Origin: Mantis religiosa
Taxonomy: Eukaryota > Arthropoda > Insecta > Mantodea > Mantidae
Direction: 5' to 3'
NCBI GenBank assembly: GCA_030765055.1
Contig: CM060950.1
Location: 274,430,540-274,494,539 of the forward strand
DNA: 64,000 bases
Part shown: positions 47,235-57,423 of the stretch, piece after piece
Layout of the letters: the number at the start of each line of letters is the position of its first letter
Position numbering within the stretch: the first letter of the stretch is position 1
The notes under the pieces: generated by a model
What the model saw: the letters and a program-made list of their open reading frames with translations, nothing else
The model's database searches: none
Told to the model about the DNA's origin: nothing
Translations under genes and position numbers: made by a program

Positions 47235-49058
47235 TCTTCCCATCAGGCGATTCCCATACCTGGAACAGCATGCCCTCTTGCCTCAGAGAGTCCCATTGGG
47301 CCTAGTAGGACTTGTATGTGGCACTCCTCGGTGCGACTTCCTCCCAGGTTGGTCTTGCCCCTGCCTCCACTTCTCTCAAATGTGGCCACAAGTCCGCGTC
47401 TGCCAGCTGCTCCCTCCTCAGGCCTACACTATCCCAGCCATCTGCAGGCACTGCCGTGACCACTCTAACAGCTGTGACACGCACCTTCTCTTCCACTCTT
47501 GAGCACTGGCTGTACTCCTCAGGGCAGGGTCTTCGGGACATGGTGTCTGCATTGCCGTGGCTCTTCCCTCTATGATGTTCAGAGGTAAATGGTACTTCTT
47601 CAGCCTCTGGACCCAATGGGCTGTCTGGCCTTCCAGAGTCCTATAGCTCAAAAGCCAGGTGAGGGCGGATTGGTCAGTCCTCAGGTGGAATGGCTGACCG
47701 TACAGGTACTTGTGGAAGTGCTCAAAGGTCTTCACTACTGCCAATAACTCTCGCCGGGTGACGCAGTAGTTCCTCTCTGCCTTGGACAGGGTCTTGCTGT
47801 AGTAGGTTATCACCAGCTCGTGGCCATCCTGGACTTGGGGTAGGACACCTCCAATGCAATGGTCGCTGGCATCGTCCACAATGAAGGCACTGGCGGGTTG
47901 TGGGAATCCCAAAATAGCACTGCAGTGTGTTCTTCAGATGCTGGAAAGCGCCTTCGGCATCCTCCGTCCACACATAAGACCGTTGTTCCTCTGTCAGGCG
48001 GTCGATGGGCTTGCCGATGTTGGCAAAGCCCTTTATGAAGCGGCAGTAATAACTGCACAGCCCCAGGAAACTGCGCAACTCTCGATTATCATTTGGGCGA
48101 GGCCAATCTCTCACAGCCTGTGTCTTCTGGTCTGTGGCCACTACGGTTGGTGAGACTATGTGGCCCAAGTAGCTGACCTCCTTGCAGAAGAGCTGGCACT
48201 TCTTTGCCAGCTTCATGTTAGTCACCTGCAGTCTTTATAACACCTTGCTCAGGTTGTCGAGAACATCTTCAAAAGTCTTGCCGATGATGATGCCATTTAG
48301 GTATAGCAGGCAGGCGTCATAAGTCAGCCCTCTCACTGATTCCATTAGGCGTTGGAAGTTGGCTGGTGCATTGCAGAGGCCAAAGGGCATAACTTTGAAC
48401 TGCCTTAGCCCTTGGCCTGTCGAGAATGCAGTCTTCTCCTTGTCTCTTGGGTCTAGAGCCACCTGCCAGTTACCCGACTTCAGGTCCAGGGTCGAGAACC
48501 ACTGTACACCCGCAAGCATGTCCAGGGTGTCGTCAATCCGGGGTAAGGGGAAACAGTCCTTCCGGGTGACAGCGTTCAGCTTCCTTTAGTCCACGCAGAA
48601 GCGTAGCTCGCCGTCCTTCTGTGTCACCAGAACTACAGGGGAACACCAAGGGCTGTCAGACTCTTTGATTACTTCCCCGGATCTCATGTCCTCCAGCATG
48701 TCTCATACCGCCGCTTGTTTTGCCAGCGGAACGCATCTAGGTGGTTCTCGAATAGGCCGGGTGTCTCCGGTGTCGATGCAGTGAAGCACTTTGTCCGTGT
48801 GCCTGTAGTCACTGTTACCTTGGCTGAAGACGCGCTGGTATCGTCTTAGCAGTTGTCAAACTTTCTCTAGTTCTGCGCTCAGGTGGTCGGCTGCCCCCTC
48901 TGAAAAGCCTTCCAGCCGGTGCCCCAGGTGTTGCATCGGCACTGGCTCCTGTGTCTTGTCGATTTCGGTTACGCTTACCATGGGCTCCCACGTCTCCAAC
49001 TCTGTTCCGGCCTGGACATTGTGATCAGTGTCTGTTGGGTTTAGCAGTCTTACTGGCA
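47235..49058 (-). pseudogene. Gypsy copy 2 reverse transcriptase and RNase H
   Basis: From 49058 downward: MPVRLLNPTDTD spacer, degenerate RT start, then 48519-48235 (WFSTLDLKSGNWQVAL, FGLCNAPANFQRLME, LLYLNGIIIGKTFEDVL). The catalytic YLDD reads YLNG, which would abolish polymerisation. 48225-47722 gives the connection (LGHIVSPTVV, LRSFLGLCSYYCRFIKGF), and 47912-47424 the RNase H (DASDHCIGGVLPQ, TDQSALTWLL). 47616-47302 contains the HGNADTMSRRP linker towards integrase. Confidence 0.85.
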
Positions 49059-49549
49059 TAATACTCAAAGAATACAAATACAAAGAATAGTCAACTCGTA
49101 GTGCTCTGTAATGAAGCAATTGTGTTCATATTGGACTCTGATTTGTGATGTAGAGTTTGTAATCTTTTGCCTTCCTACAGGTTCTTTTTCTTTATAGTGC
49201 AAGTTTAAAAGCACAAATACTTTAAATGTAAAGGAGCAGCAAACTGTGTGTGCTCTACTTTATATGAGCTTAACAAAATTTAATTTAGCAATTTTGATTT
49301 GCTTTAAGCAATCCATACATAGCTGAATTGTTGAATTTAGTACCTGTCAATCATGATTTATGATTGATAGAACTTTGATAAATTTTTAGAGAAAATTCTA
49401 TGAACGTTCATATACACAGAGTCAATAAAATTATCTTGGCAAGTAAGTGCCTCTGTAATTGCTGCATAGCATGTTTTATCTCAGTGCTATAGTTATGATG
49501 ATGAAATTCAGACAAGGATAGTACAATGTAGGGTAAACCCATATTATTG
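49059..49549. other. Intron 2 sequence after Gypsy copy 2
   Basis: AT-rich with 'caaatacaaagaata' repeats next to the Gypsy break. No gene recognised. Confidence 0.4.
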
Positions 49550-49606
49550 ATTGATTGAGTTGAGGGCGCTCAACTGCAAGGTCATTAGCGCCTCAACAGA
49601 AAAACC
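49550..49606 (-). mobile_element. LINE 3' end fragment, third family
   Basis: GGCGCT...AGCGCC stem (49563-49593) around a loop with, on the minus strand, AATGACCTTG, and a (ATTG)n-like tail at 49548-49562. It is the same terminal hairpin plan as LINEs A-D but with a different flank: a very short 5'-truncated copy. Confidence 0.55.
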
Positions 49607-49796
49607 CATATTATCTATTACTCAACTAACCGCAATAAATCAGAAACTAGTACACGTTTAATCATCTGTTTAACCAACTACTTCATAACTGAGCTGTAAG
49701 CAATAAACTATTCAGTGATAATACTTAACTATGACAAGTATGAGGTTACCTCCTACCTGTTTGAACACAGGTTTTAACCTAATGATAGTGCATCTA
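49607..49796. other. Intron 2 sequence, nothing recognised
   Basis: Short AT-rich spacer ending at the TA target of the next element. Confidence 0.4.
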
Positions 49797-50691
49797 TAGG
49801 GTAGAGCGGGGCTATTCTGCTCATTTCAAATTTATGGTGTTATAAAAAAAAACAGTTAATTTTGCAATAGGTCTATGCTTTTCTTTCTTTTTGCTCTGTT
49901 GTACATCCAAAGCCTCTTGCTGCCAAGTATCTTAACCTGGAAACTAAATATTTCTCCTCCAAACTGAACACTGTAGGATGACCAACTGATTTGTACACTC
50001 CTCCTTCTAATGCTTCTTGATGTTGATGTGCATGAACATGATCCTTGAGTGTAGAGTAAGTCACTCTGAAAAGGACCGCTGTTCCTCTCATACTTAAATC
50101 GCCGTTTAATATGCTCACAACAGCACAAACAATGTCGTCCTCGTCCATTTTCGTTCCAGCTTCCTTTGTTTATATGTTTGTACCATCTGAAACAACTAAA
50201 ATTCAGTAATAGTTGTATAAGAAATAATTAGGTTAAAAGAGTCAAAAAAGACCTCTATTACAACTGTACGAGAATAACCCCTCTTTGCTTGGCCGGAATA
50301 GCCCCAAATGTTGAACTTTTAAAATTGTGCACCATGTGAGAGCTATGATAAAAGAAACGCGCCATCTGCTGTGCATGGACGTAACCCAAACTATAACCTG
50401 CACTGACACTGATTTTCAGTCAAGTGTATCTGCAGATACTAGACCCTAGGTTACAAACGGTATTTCTTGTTCAAGGCAAAAAGAAGCAACAAAAGTTACT
50501 TACCTTGTGATCTTCTGTTAATACTATTAAAACAGCTGCCTACAATCTCAAATTCATAGAAATGTAGCACAAACACCAAGCTTGACAATGAACTGGCAGG
50601 CAAGTCGTTGCTGCTCATGATAGTTTAGTAAACCAATTTGCTTATTTCGGGCGGAATAGCCCCATGATTGGAATAGCCTTGCTCTACCCTA
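49797..50691 (-). mobile_element. Pogo-like (CENP-B/jerky type) DNA element, internally deleted
   Basis: Terminal inverted repeats TAGGGTAGAGC... at 49797 and ...GCTCTACCCTA ending 50691, extending imperfectly over about 22 bp (GGCTATTC shared). TA duplications lie outside (49795-49796, 50692-50693). The interior retains only an N-terminal DNA-binding segment and subterminal GGAATAGCCCC repeats. The DDE catalytic part is absent, so it depends on a related transposase. Confidence 0.75.
49856..50148 (-). pseudogene. Pogo-like transposase N-terminal DNA-binding domain
   Basis: Frame from ATG 50148: DIVCAVVSILNGDLSMRGTAVLFRV...STLKDHV is a psq-type helix-turn-helix. HPTVFSLEEKYLVSRLRYLAARGFGCT is the start of a CENP-B-type second HTH. 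Both are found in pogo/Tigger/jerky transposases and in host proteins derived from them. The frame continues into unrelated residues and stops at 49873 or 49856. Truncated after about 80 relevant residues. Confidence 0.7.
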
Positions 50692-50693
50692 TA

Positions 50694-50887
50694 CTTATTT
50701 TTTGCAAGCACTTGTGTTTCTTAAAATATAATACTGCCATTAAGTCAAGGACTTATTTGTACTGCAGTTAGGAATTACGTTCAGAAATCATCAAGGGCAC
50801 ATACTGTTTTCCTTTATAGTAAAATTACAGAAATTAGGTATAGTGTCTAACCTTAGTGAGTTACATTCCTGTCATTGATGTTTATAG
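50694..50887. other. End of intron 2
   Basis: AT-rich; acceptor TTTATAG ends at 50887. Nothing else seen. Confidence 0.6.
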
Positions 50888-51025
50888 GAAGTTGATATGC
50901 CACTAGTCAAGAACTTCGACAACAATAAACTAAAGGATGCTAAAAGATATCTACAAGGAAAGGTTGAAGAGTACCAGCAAATTAAAAAGGAAAGGATGGA
51001 TCGTTTGGCACGGTACAAAACACAG
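50888..51025 (+). CDS. PRC1: PRC1/Ase1-like protein, third visible exon
   Basis: 138 bp, 46 codons, phase 0 at both ends, donor GTACTA. Encodes EVDMPLVKNFDNN followed by a long charged helix with VEEYQQIKKERMDRLARYKTQ. This corresponds to human PRC1 around VEPFQEEGETTILQLEKDLRTQVELMRKQKKERKQEL. The KKER heptad region is strongly conserved in family members and forms part of the rod. The exon joins the preceding ELGK end directly, as in vertebrate PRC1 where a short proline-containing turn separates the helices. Confidence 0.87.
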
Positions 51026-51715
51026 GTACTATTTTTAATTTAGGGGTTTGAATATTTATGGATATTGTCATTCATTATCATTTAGTCATTACTTCCAGCA
51101 GTTAACTTTTTTTTTTTACTGAAGAATGAAAATAAACAGCACTAATAAAATATTGTTATATGATATAAGTTTTATATTTTTCTCTGAGAGGTTGTAAACT
51201 CTTAGAACTGTATTGAAAATGTTAAATATTTGGCACCAGTGCTGCCTAAAACTATATACCACAGAGGCACAACCTATACACTAAGTAAAACCTTAAGAGA
51301 GATTTGGTTTATAAATTACTTCACACACTTCATCTTGAGCCCTGTAATCTAATGCTACAAATTGTTAGAGTTAAGAGGGACTGGTTTGCTAAAGTAACAC
51401 CTGAGCATCGTTGTTCGCAATTGAGTGTTACCATTTATGCATTTCACTGTCCATGTCAACTTTTTTTGCTGTTCTTAAGCATTATACTGGTTTACTTTTG
51501 TGTTTAACCACTGAACAGTAATTTTTAAGTGCCAAGTGCCTGATGCAGACCTAGCATTGACACTTCTATCTCCTGTAAATAGTTACAGGAGCCACATATT
51601 TAGCCTTTTACTTCAGCTGTTGACTAACCTGGAAATTATAACTAAGCAAACTACAACTCGCTGCCCTCTATGATATAATTGAAAGTAGGACTGCATAATA
51701 AAAAAGGTTCTAGTT
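51026..51715. other. Start of intron 3
   Basis: AT-rich; nothing recognised. Intron 3 spans 51026-54707 (3,682 bp). Confidence 0.5.
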
Positions 51716-51798
51716 AATTGATGGAAATTAATCATTTCTTCATACTAGCCGTATATAGGCCATTGTTTTCAATAGATCGTCAACATGAAAAATTTGAT

Positions 51799-51873
51799 AC
51801 CATGGCCGGGACTTGAACCACGGATCTCCTGGTTTCCGTCCAGTCGCTCTAACCCATTGAGCTACCATGGTCA
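51799..51873 (-). repeat. tRNA-like core T3
   Basis: Cloverleaf with acceptor CCATGG/CCATGG (self-complementary), D-arm GCTCAATGGGTTAGAGC, anticodon arm CTGG-ACGGAAA-CCAG, B box GGTTCAAGTCC. The anticodon would be GGA, but position 33 is C and there is no long variable arm as in serine tRNA. Confidence 0.6.
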
Positions 51874-52111
51874 ACGTGCCATCCTGACACCAAATTCTCC
51901 ATTCGACTCATATATTTTCCCCGGTAGACCACTAGGGGCTCTCGCATCCGAGATACACTGTTTATGGTGACTTACTATCGTAAGTACTTGAGTCCCAGTC
52001 TTCATCATTTAACTCTTATTATTTTATTTAATTGATGGAAAGTAATCATTTCTTCATACTAGCCGTATATAGGCTAAGGTTTTTAATAGATAGTCAACTT
52101 GAAAAATCCAT

Positions 52112-52187
52112 TGCCATGGTCGGGACTTGAACCACGGATCTCCTGGTTTCCGTCCAGTCCCTCTAACCCATTGAGCTACCATGGTCA
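52112..52187 (-). repeat. tRNA-like core T4
   Basis: As T3, with GACCATGG end and AGGGACTGG replacing the usual GAGCGACTGG, so the D-stem is weakened. Confidence 0.55.
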
Positions 52188-52300
52188 ACGTGCCATCCTG
52201 ACACCAAATTCTCCATTCTCCATCTCGGATGCAAGAGCCCCTAGTGGTCTACCGGGGAAAATATACAAGTCAACTGGAGAATTTTATCAGGACGGCACGT

Positions 52301-52376
52301 TGACCATGGTAGCTCAAAGGTTAAGAGCGACTGGACGGAATGCAGGAGATCCATGGTTCAAATCCCGGGCATGGCA
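52301..52376 (+). repeat. tRNA-like core T5
   Basis: Degenerate: AGCTCAAAGGTTAAGAGC, anticodon arm lost pairing (GGAATGCAGG), B box GGTTCAAATCC kept. Confidence 0.5.
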
Positions 52377-52489
52377 TTGAATTTTTCATGTTGACTCTAT
52401 CCATCAAATATCTTAGCCTATATACGGCTAGTGTGGAGAAATGATTAATTTCCATCAATTAACTAAAAATGTTTTTGTTGTTTTCAAAT

Positions 52490-53690
52490 GCTAGGCTTTG
52501 GTAATGAAGCCTTGCTCTCCCAATATTTCTGTGTAGTGGGTCCAGCAGGTAGGGCTTCACAGGTTAAAAGATGTTCTTCAGTCATTTCCTCTTCTTTGTT
52601 GCACAGAGGACAATTTGGACTTTAAATTCCTATTCTGTGTAAGTGTTTGGCCAAGTAATCATGTTTCGTAAGTAATCTAAAATTTGGTACTGCAACTTTA
52701 CGTGGGATTTCTGGAATAATTACTGGATTGTTAATTAAAATGTTCCATTTTTTAACTTTGGCTTTGTTAGATATTGATTGGTTTTGTTTGTTTTTATATT
52801 TGCTTTTGATTAATCTTTTTATGAATGTAAAGGGTAAGTTTTTACTTTTGTTCTGAATTAAATTTGCACCTTTTTTTGGCAAGAAAATCAGCTGATTCAT
52901 TTCCAGCAATTCCATAATGTGCAGGTATCTACTGCAATATAATTCTTTTCTGTAGTTTTTTAAGTTGTTGGATCATTTTGTAACATTATTTAATTTGGAT
53001 TGACCTCATTTTATATGAACTTATTGCACATAATGCTGCTTTATAATCAGAAAGTATGACAGCATTTTTGAATTTATCTATTCTATATAGAAGGTGTTGG
53101 AGTGAAATATGAATAGCCGTTACTTCTGCATCAAAATTTGTTGTGTGGTATCTTGCTGGTTGATAGAATGAGCACAGTGCACACTTAATTCCTGCTCCTG
53201 AGTTGTTCTCCAAGTTACATATCTGTGTAGATATGTAACCATTCTTCAGGTGGGTATCTGTTGTTCAGTTTCTAATGCTAGTGCTTTTAGTACAGGTTTG
53301 GAAGTTTCAGATTTTGTAACTTTCTTCTAAATCTAATTGAATATTAATTGGTTCAAAAGCTAGTGGGTTTTCTTTGATTAAAATGTTTTCTTTAGAATTA
53401 GGAAGATTCAGATCTGTTTTTAATTCCGTAACTTTGTGTAGGAAACTTGTTTGTGTTTTCATCTTGATTGGTTGAAGTAATCTCTTCTCCCATTTTGTTG
53501 TTTTTATCCACAACATTTTTTCATGTTGTATTAGTGCCTGCTCCTCTAAAGTTAGATGTATTGGATAGTTCCGAGTTACGGCTTGCATTGCCGTGATCGG
53601 AGTTGATTTTGCTGCACTGGCTATTAGTTGCGGGGCCTGATTTTGGCATACTTCTAGGTGATTTATGTTAGAACTGTTTGCTGTAATTAT
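52490..53690 (-). mobile_element. 5'-truncated LINE with RNase H domain
   Basis: Minus-strand fragments: 53588-53307 (MQAVTRNYPIHLTLEEQALIQHEK), 53213-52986 (RNase H: FDAEVTAIHISLQHLL, NAVILSDYKAALCAI), and 52915-52622 with the end of RNase H (HYGIAGNESADFLAKKGA spans 52930-52870) and post-domain tail. It ends with a CPLCNKEEEMTEEHLL-like knuckle region near 52600-52520. A different family from A-D. Frame breaks separate the parts; the 3' end abuts array 2. Confidence 0.75.
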
Positions 53691-53752
53691 TATCTCTAAA
53701 TAAATTAATTAGTAATTAAATAATTAATTATTTTTAACTAAAAATAAAATAC
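53691..53752. other. AT-rich spacer
   Basis: TTAATTAATTA-type low-complexity sequence between LINE fragment and repeat array. Confidence 0.5.
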
Positions 53753-54565
53753 ACAGTTTGTGACGACTTACTCTTGTAAGTACTTGAGTTCCAGGTTTCA
53801 TCGTTTAACTCTTATTATTTTAGTTAATTGATGGAAATTGATCATTTCTTCATACTAGCCGTTTATAGGCTAAGGATTTTAATAGATAGTCAACATGAAA
53901 AATTCAATGTCATGGCCGGGACTTGAACCACGGATCTCCTGGTTTCTGTCCAGTCGCTCTTACCCATTGAGCTACCATGGTCAACGTGCCGTCTTGACAC
54001 CAAATTCTCCATTCGACTCATATTTTCCCCGGTGGACCACTAGGGTCTCTCGCATCCGAGATACACCATTTGTGGCGACTTACTATCGTAAGTACTTGAG
54101 TCCCAGGCTTCATCATTTAACTCTTATTATTTTACTTAATTGACATTGACACGTTGACCATGGTAGCTCAATGGGTTAGAGCAACTGGACGGAAACCAGG
54201 ATATCTGTGATTCAAGTCCCGGCCATGGCATTGAATTTTTCATGTTGACTATCTATTAAAAACCTTAGCCTGTGCGGCTAGTATGAAGAAATGATTAATT
54301 TCCATCAATTAACTAAAATAATAACAGTTAAATGATGAAGCCTGGGACTCAAGTACTTACGATAGTAAGTAGCCACAAACGGTGTATCTCAAATGCGAGA
54401 GCCCCTAGTGGTCTACCGGGGAAAATGAGTCGAATGGAGAATTTGGTGTCAGGACGGCATGGTAGCATGGTAGCTCAATGGGTTAGAGCAACTGGATGGA
54501 AACCAGGAGATCTGTGGTTCAAGTGCCGGCCATGGCATTGAATTTTTCATGTTGACTATTAAAAA
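53753..54565. repeat. tRNA-like repeat array 3 (three cores)
   Basis: Begins with the end of a minus unit (53753-53826), then a full minus unit with core T6 (53909-53973), an inverted plus unit with core T7 (54155-54230), and a further plus unit with the full 5' extension and core T8 (54463-54538). The unit junctions (AACTAAAATAATAACAG) repeat those of array 2. Confidence 0.8.
54155..54230 (+). repeat. tRNA-like core T7
   Basis: CCATGGTAGCTCAATGGG start, anticodon arm ACTGG-ACGGAAA-CCAG, B box GATTCAAGTCC. One change in the B box (G to A) relative to the consensus. Confidence 0.55.
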
Positions 54566-54707
54566 AGGTTCTGTTGTCTTGCTTTAGAAAAATACCATAG
54601 GTAAGCTCAAGATAAAGAGTGTGAGTAGTGATTGAAATGTAGTAGAATGGTTCATGCATTGAAATATTATTCTTAGCATTAGAATAGTACATTTTGTTGA
54701 TTTGCAG

Positions 54708-54827
54708 GAGTTGGCATTATGTGAAGCACTTGATATTCCACGTAGACCAGATTTTTCGAATGTAGTGCCAACAAATGAACAGTTGGATGAATATGAGAGC
54801 TATTTAGCTGAAAAGGAGAAAGAGAAG
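54708..54827 (+). CDS. PRC1: PRC1/Ase1-like protein, fourth visible exon
   Basis: 120 bp, 40 codons, phase 0, acceptor TTTGCAG and donor GTCAGT. Encodes ELALCEALDIPRRPDFSN...PTNEQLDEYESYLAEKEKEK. The first motif is the family signature equivalent to human QELCEILCMP. The second matches VPSLEELNQFRQHV, which starts the next rod helix. It corresponds to about residues 125-165 of human PRC1, so the spectrin-like microtubule-binding domain must be encoded further on. No later exon was recognised before 64000. Confidence 0.88.
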
Positions 54828-55380
<553 letters not shown>

Positions 55381-56502
55381 TTTAATAATTTATTGTCAAT
55401 AGACTTTGCAGTTTCTGACATTATACATATAAATACAATTGTTTTTAATTACAAATTAAGGAATAAATTCAGCATGTCATATGTACTACAAATTAAGGAA
55501 TAAATTCATGTGGTACAATGATTATAATTCATTAATACAATACAAATTTTTGTTAACAAGTACTTCTTCAGAGCACCCTCGAATTGCTTGCCTTCACAAG
55601 ACCTTAGATGTGCTGGCAATTTTTTGTGAAGCAATAAGCCCATCACATTTGGATCCCTGTCGGAAATATTCTTATTAAAACTTTGCCTAAAAAAAATTGC
55701 CTAGTGTTATGACTATGAATATTACTATTTTTAAGATTTTCCTTTTGTACTGCATAAGTTACTACTTTATAAACATACAGAGAATATACTGTTAATATTC
55801 CTTTATCCTTAAATATTTCCCTACATGATTCTCGGGATCTCAAATTTTAAATAATTCTGATGGCCCTTTTTTGCAATCGAAATAACCTTCCCATATGCGT
55901 TGCAGCAGCACAGCCCCAAATTTCAATTCCGTATAATAAATGTGGATATATGACTCCATAGTAAATAATTTTAAGCCCTTTTTCATCAAAGACATTTTTG
56001 AAGTAACATAACAAATATACAGCTTTACTTACTTCATCACAAATATGATTTATGTGTCCTGCCCATGTTAGTTTTCTGTCAAGAAATATTCCTAAGAATT
56101 TATGTTCACTCACATCTTCGATGTTGCAGTCATTTACAGGTAATGACAGATTTGTGGTATTTTTGTTACTCTGTGAGAAAAGAATTAAGGTTGTTTTTGT
56201 CATATTACAGGAAAGATGGTTTTCTTTAAATTAACTTATAACCAAATCAATAGATTTCAATAAGTTATCCTTTAATATGCCTATATTCCCACCCTTACAT
56301 ATAGCCGTAGTATCATCTGCATACAATATTATATTTGTGTTTTCGGAGTTTGGTATGTCATTTACATATAGTGTAAACAATAATGGTCCCAGGACCAACC
56401 CTTGTGGTACCCCACACTTGACTTGCTTGAATTCTGGTTGCACTTTGTTTACCAGTTTTCCCCTTCTATTATATATTAATGTTGACTGTTTCCTGTTTAC
56501 CA
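55381..56502 (-). mobile_element. CR1/Jockey-type LINE F, 5'-truncated
   Basis: Minus-strand LINE beginning within the RT at about 56500 and ending near 55381 in AATAAATTATTAA before the microsatellite. ATT repeats lie on both sides, so it may have landed in a microsatellite. No RNase H. Related in architecture to LINE G but clearly a different family. Confidence 0.8.
55643..56500 (-). pseudogene. LINE F reverse transcriptase, C-terminal part
   Basis: FKQVKCGVPQGLVLGPLLFTLYVNDI, then YADD at 56323-56312, a stop near 56231, and 56203-55847 (EHKFLGIFLDRKLTWAGHINH, YYGVIYPHLLYGIEIWG, RLFRLQKRAIRII). 55843-55643 gives the tail (NIHSHNTR). Catalytic aspartates are present; the fingers and endonuclease are missing. 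Confidence 0.8.
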
Positions 56503-56759
<257 letters not shown>

Positions 56760-56806
56760 CAGCCAAATAGCCGTAATGTAGTATAAATACACTTTGTTTT
56801 ATATAT

Positions 56807-57252
56807 TGTGACTTTGTGGGTTCGTATAATTAAAAGGCCGAGTTGCAGAAATTCTAAATGTTCTTTATTTCCGTAGCAATACACTGTTCAATTCTCACGT
56901 AACATTACATATACAACACCAAGGTCGATGACAGTAACAAACAGCTTACTCAACTTCCACTGTTGACAACACTCTCGTTACATGTCTTTACAACAACTCT
57001 TGTTACACAACTGACTTACTTTGCGAGCCGTCACTTGCTTAAATACCTAATTCTAGAATCGAGATATTTCCGGAAGAATAAAGAAACCAAATAATCAAGA
57101 TATTACCAGAAATTTCCATTTATCTCAGTTTGTTTTGGTAAGTCTTATATCAAGCGCTATGTTTATCTGCTTATGCAAGCTCGTTATCTGAAACTTTATC
57201 CGCCGATTGTTTTCTTATTTGTGCCGAAACTTTTATGCCTGTTGCCGTGACA
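56807..57252 (-). mobile_element. Solo LTR of the Gypsy family
   Basis: TGTGACTTTGTGGG at 56807 to GCCGTGACA at 57252, 446 bp, flanked by ATAT on both sides (56803-56806, 57253-57256). Same orientation and family as the LTRs at 9959 and 27524. Confidence 0.85.
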
Positions 57253-57423
57253 ATATATACACATAAATAAAATTTAGTTTTTGCACAATGAATTTATGGA
57301 TGTCCTTCTCTCAGTACACACCATCACATGGTATCTGTTACACATTTTCTACATAATCTGCAGGAGTTGCCTGCCAGACACGAAGGGAGATGGCCGCGTA
57401 AGCACACGCGCTCGCGACCGAAG

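Larger units (their letters stand above)
27524..49058 (-). mobile_element. Gypsy-type LTR retrotransposon, copy 2 (5'-truncated, nested host)
   Basis: Minus-strand copy of the copy 1 family: 3' LTR at 27524-28118, integrase 28130-29214, then interrupted by LINE B (29228-47221), and continuing 47235-49058 with the RNase H/RT/protease end. Similarity to copy 1 stops near 49058, in the spacer between protease and RT, so gag, protease and 5' LTR are missing. The 13-bp duplication of LINE B (TGCTCCCTCTGTC) joins the two halves exactly. Confidence 0.9.
51716..52470. repeat. tRNA-like repeat array 2 (three units)
   Basis: Two head-to-tail units on the minus strand (from 51716 and 52026, period about 310 bp), followed by an inverted plus unit ending 52470. 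Each unit has an outer arm (TTAATTGATGGAAATTAATC...), a short palindrome GCCGTATATAGGC, a tRNA-like core and a 5' extension with CCCCGGTAGACCACTAGG. The outer arms at 51716 and 52470 are inverted relative to each other. Confidence 0.8.

Noticed and set aside
51785..51970. Small proteins reading MKNLIPWPGLEPRISWF
   Set aside because: They are translations of the antisense of the tRNA-like repeat, found in each copy with the same start, and are not genes.
26502..54538. Eight functional tRNA genes
   Set aside because: The cores sit in conserved repeat units, lack T at position 33, read a serine anticodon without a long variable arm, and several have broken stems.
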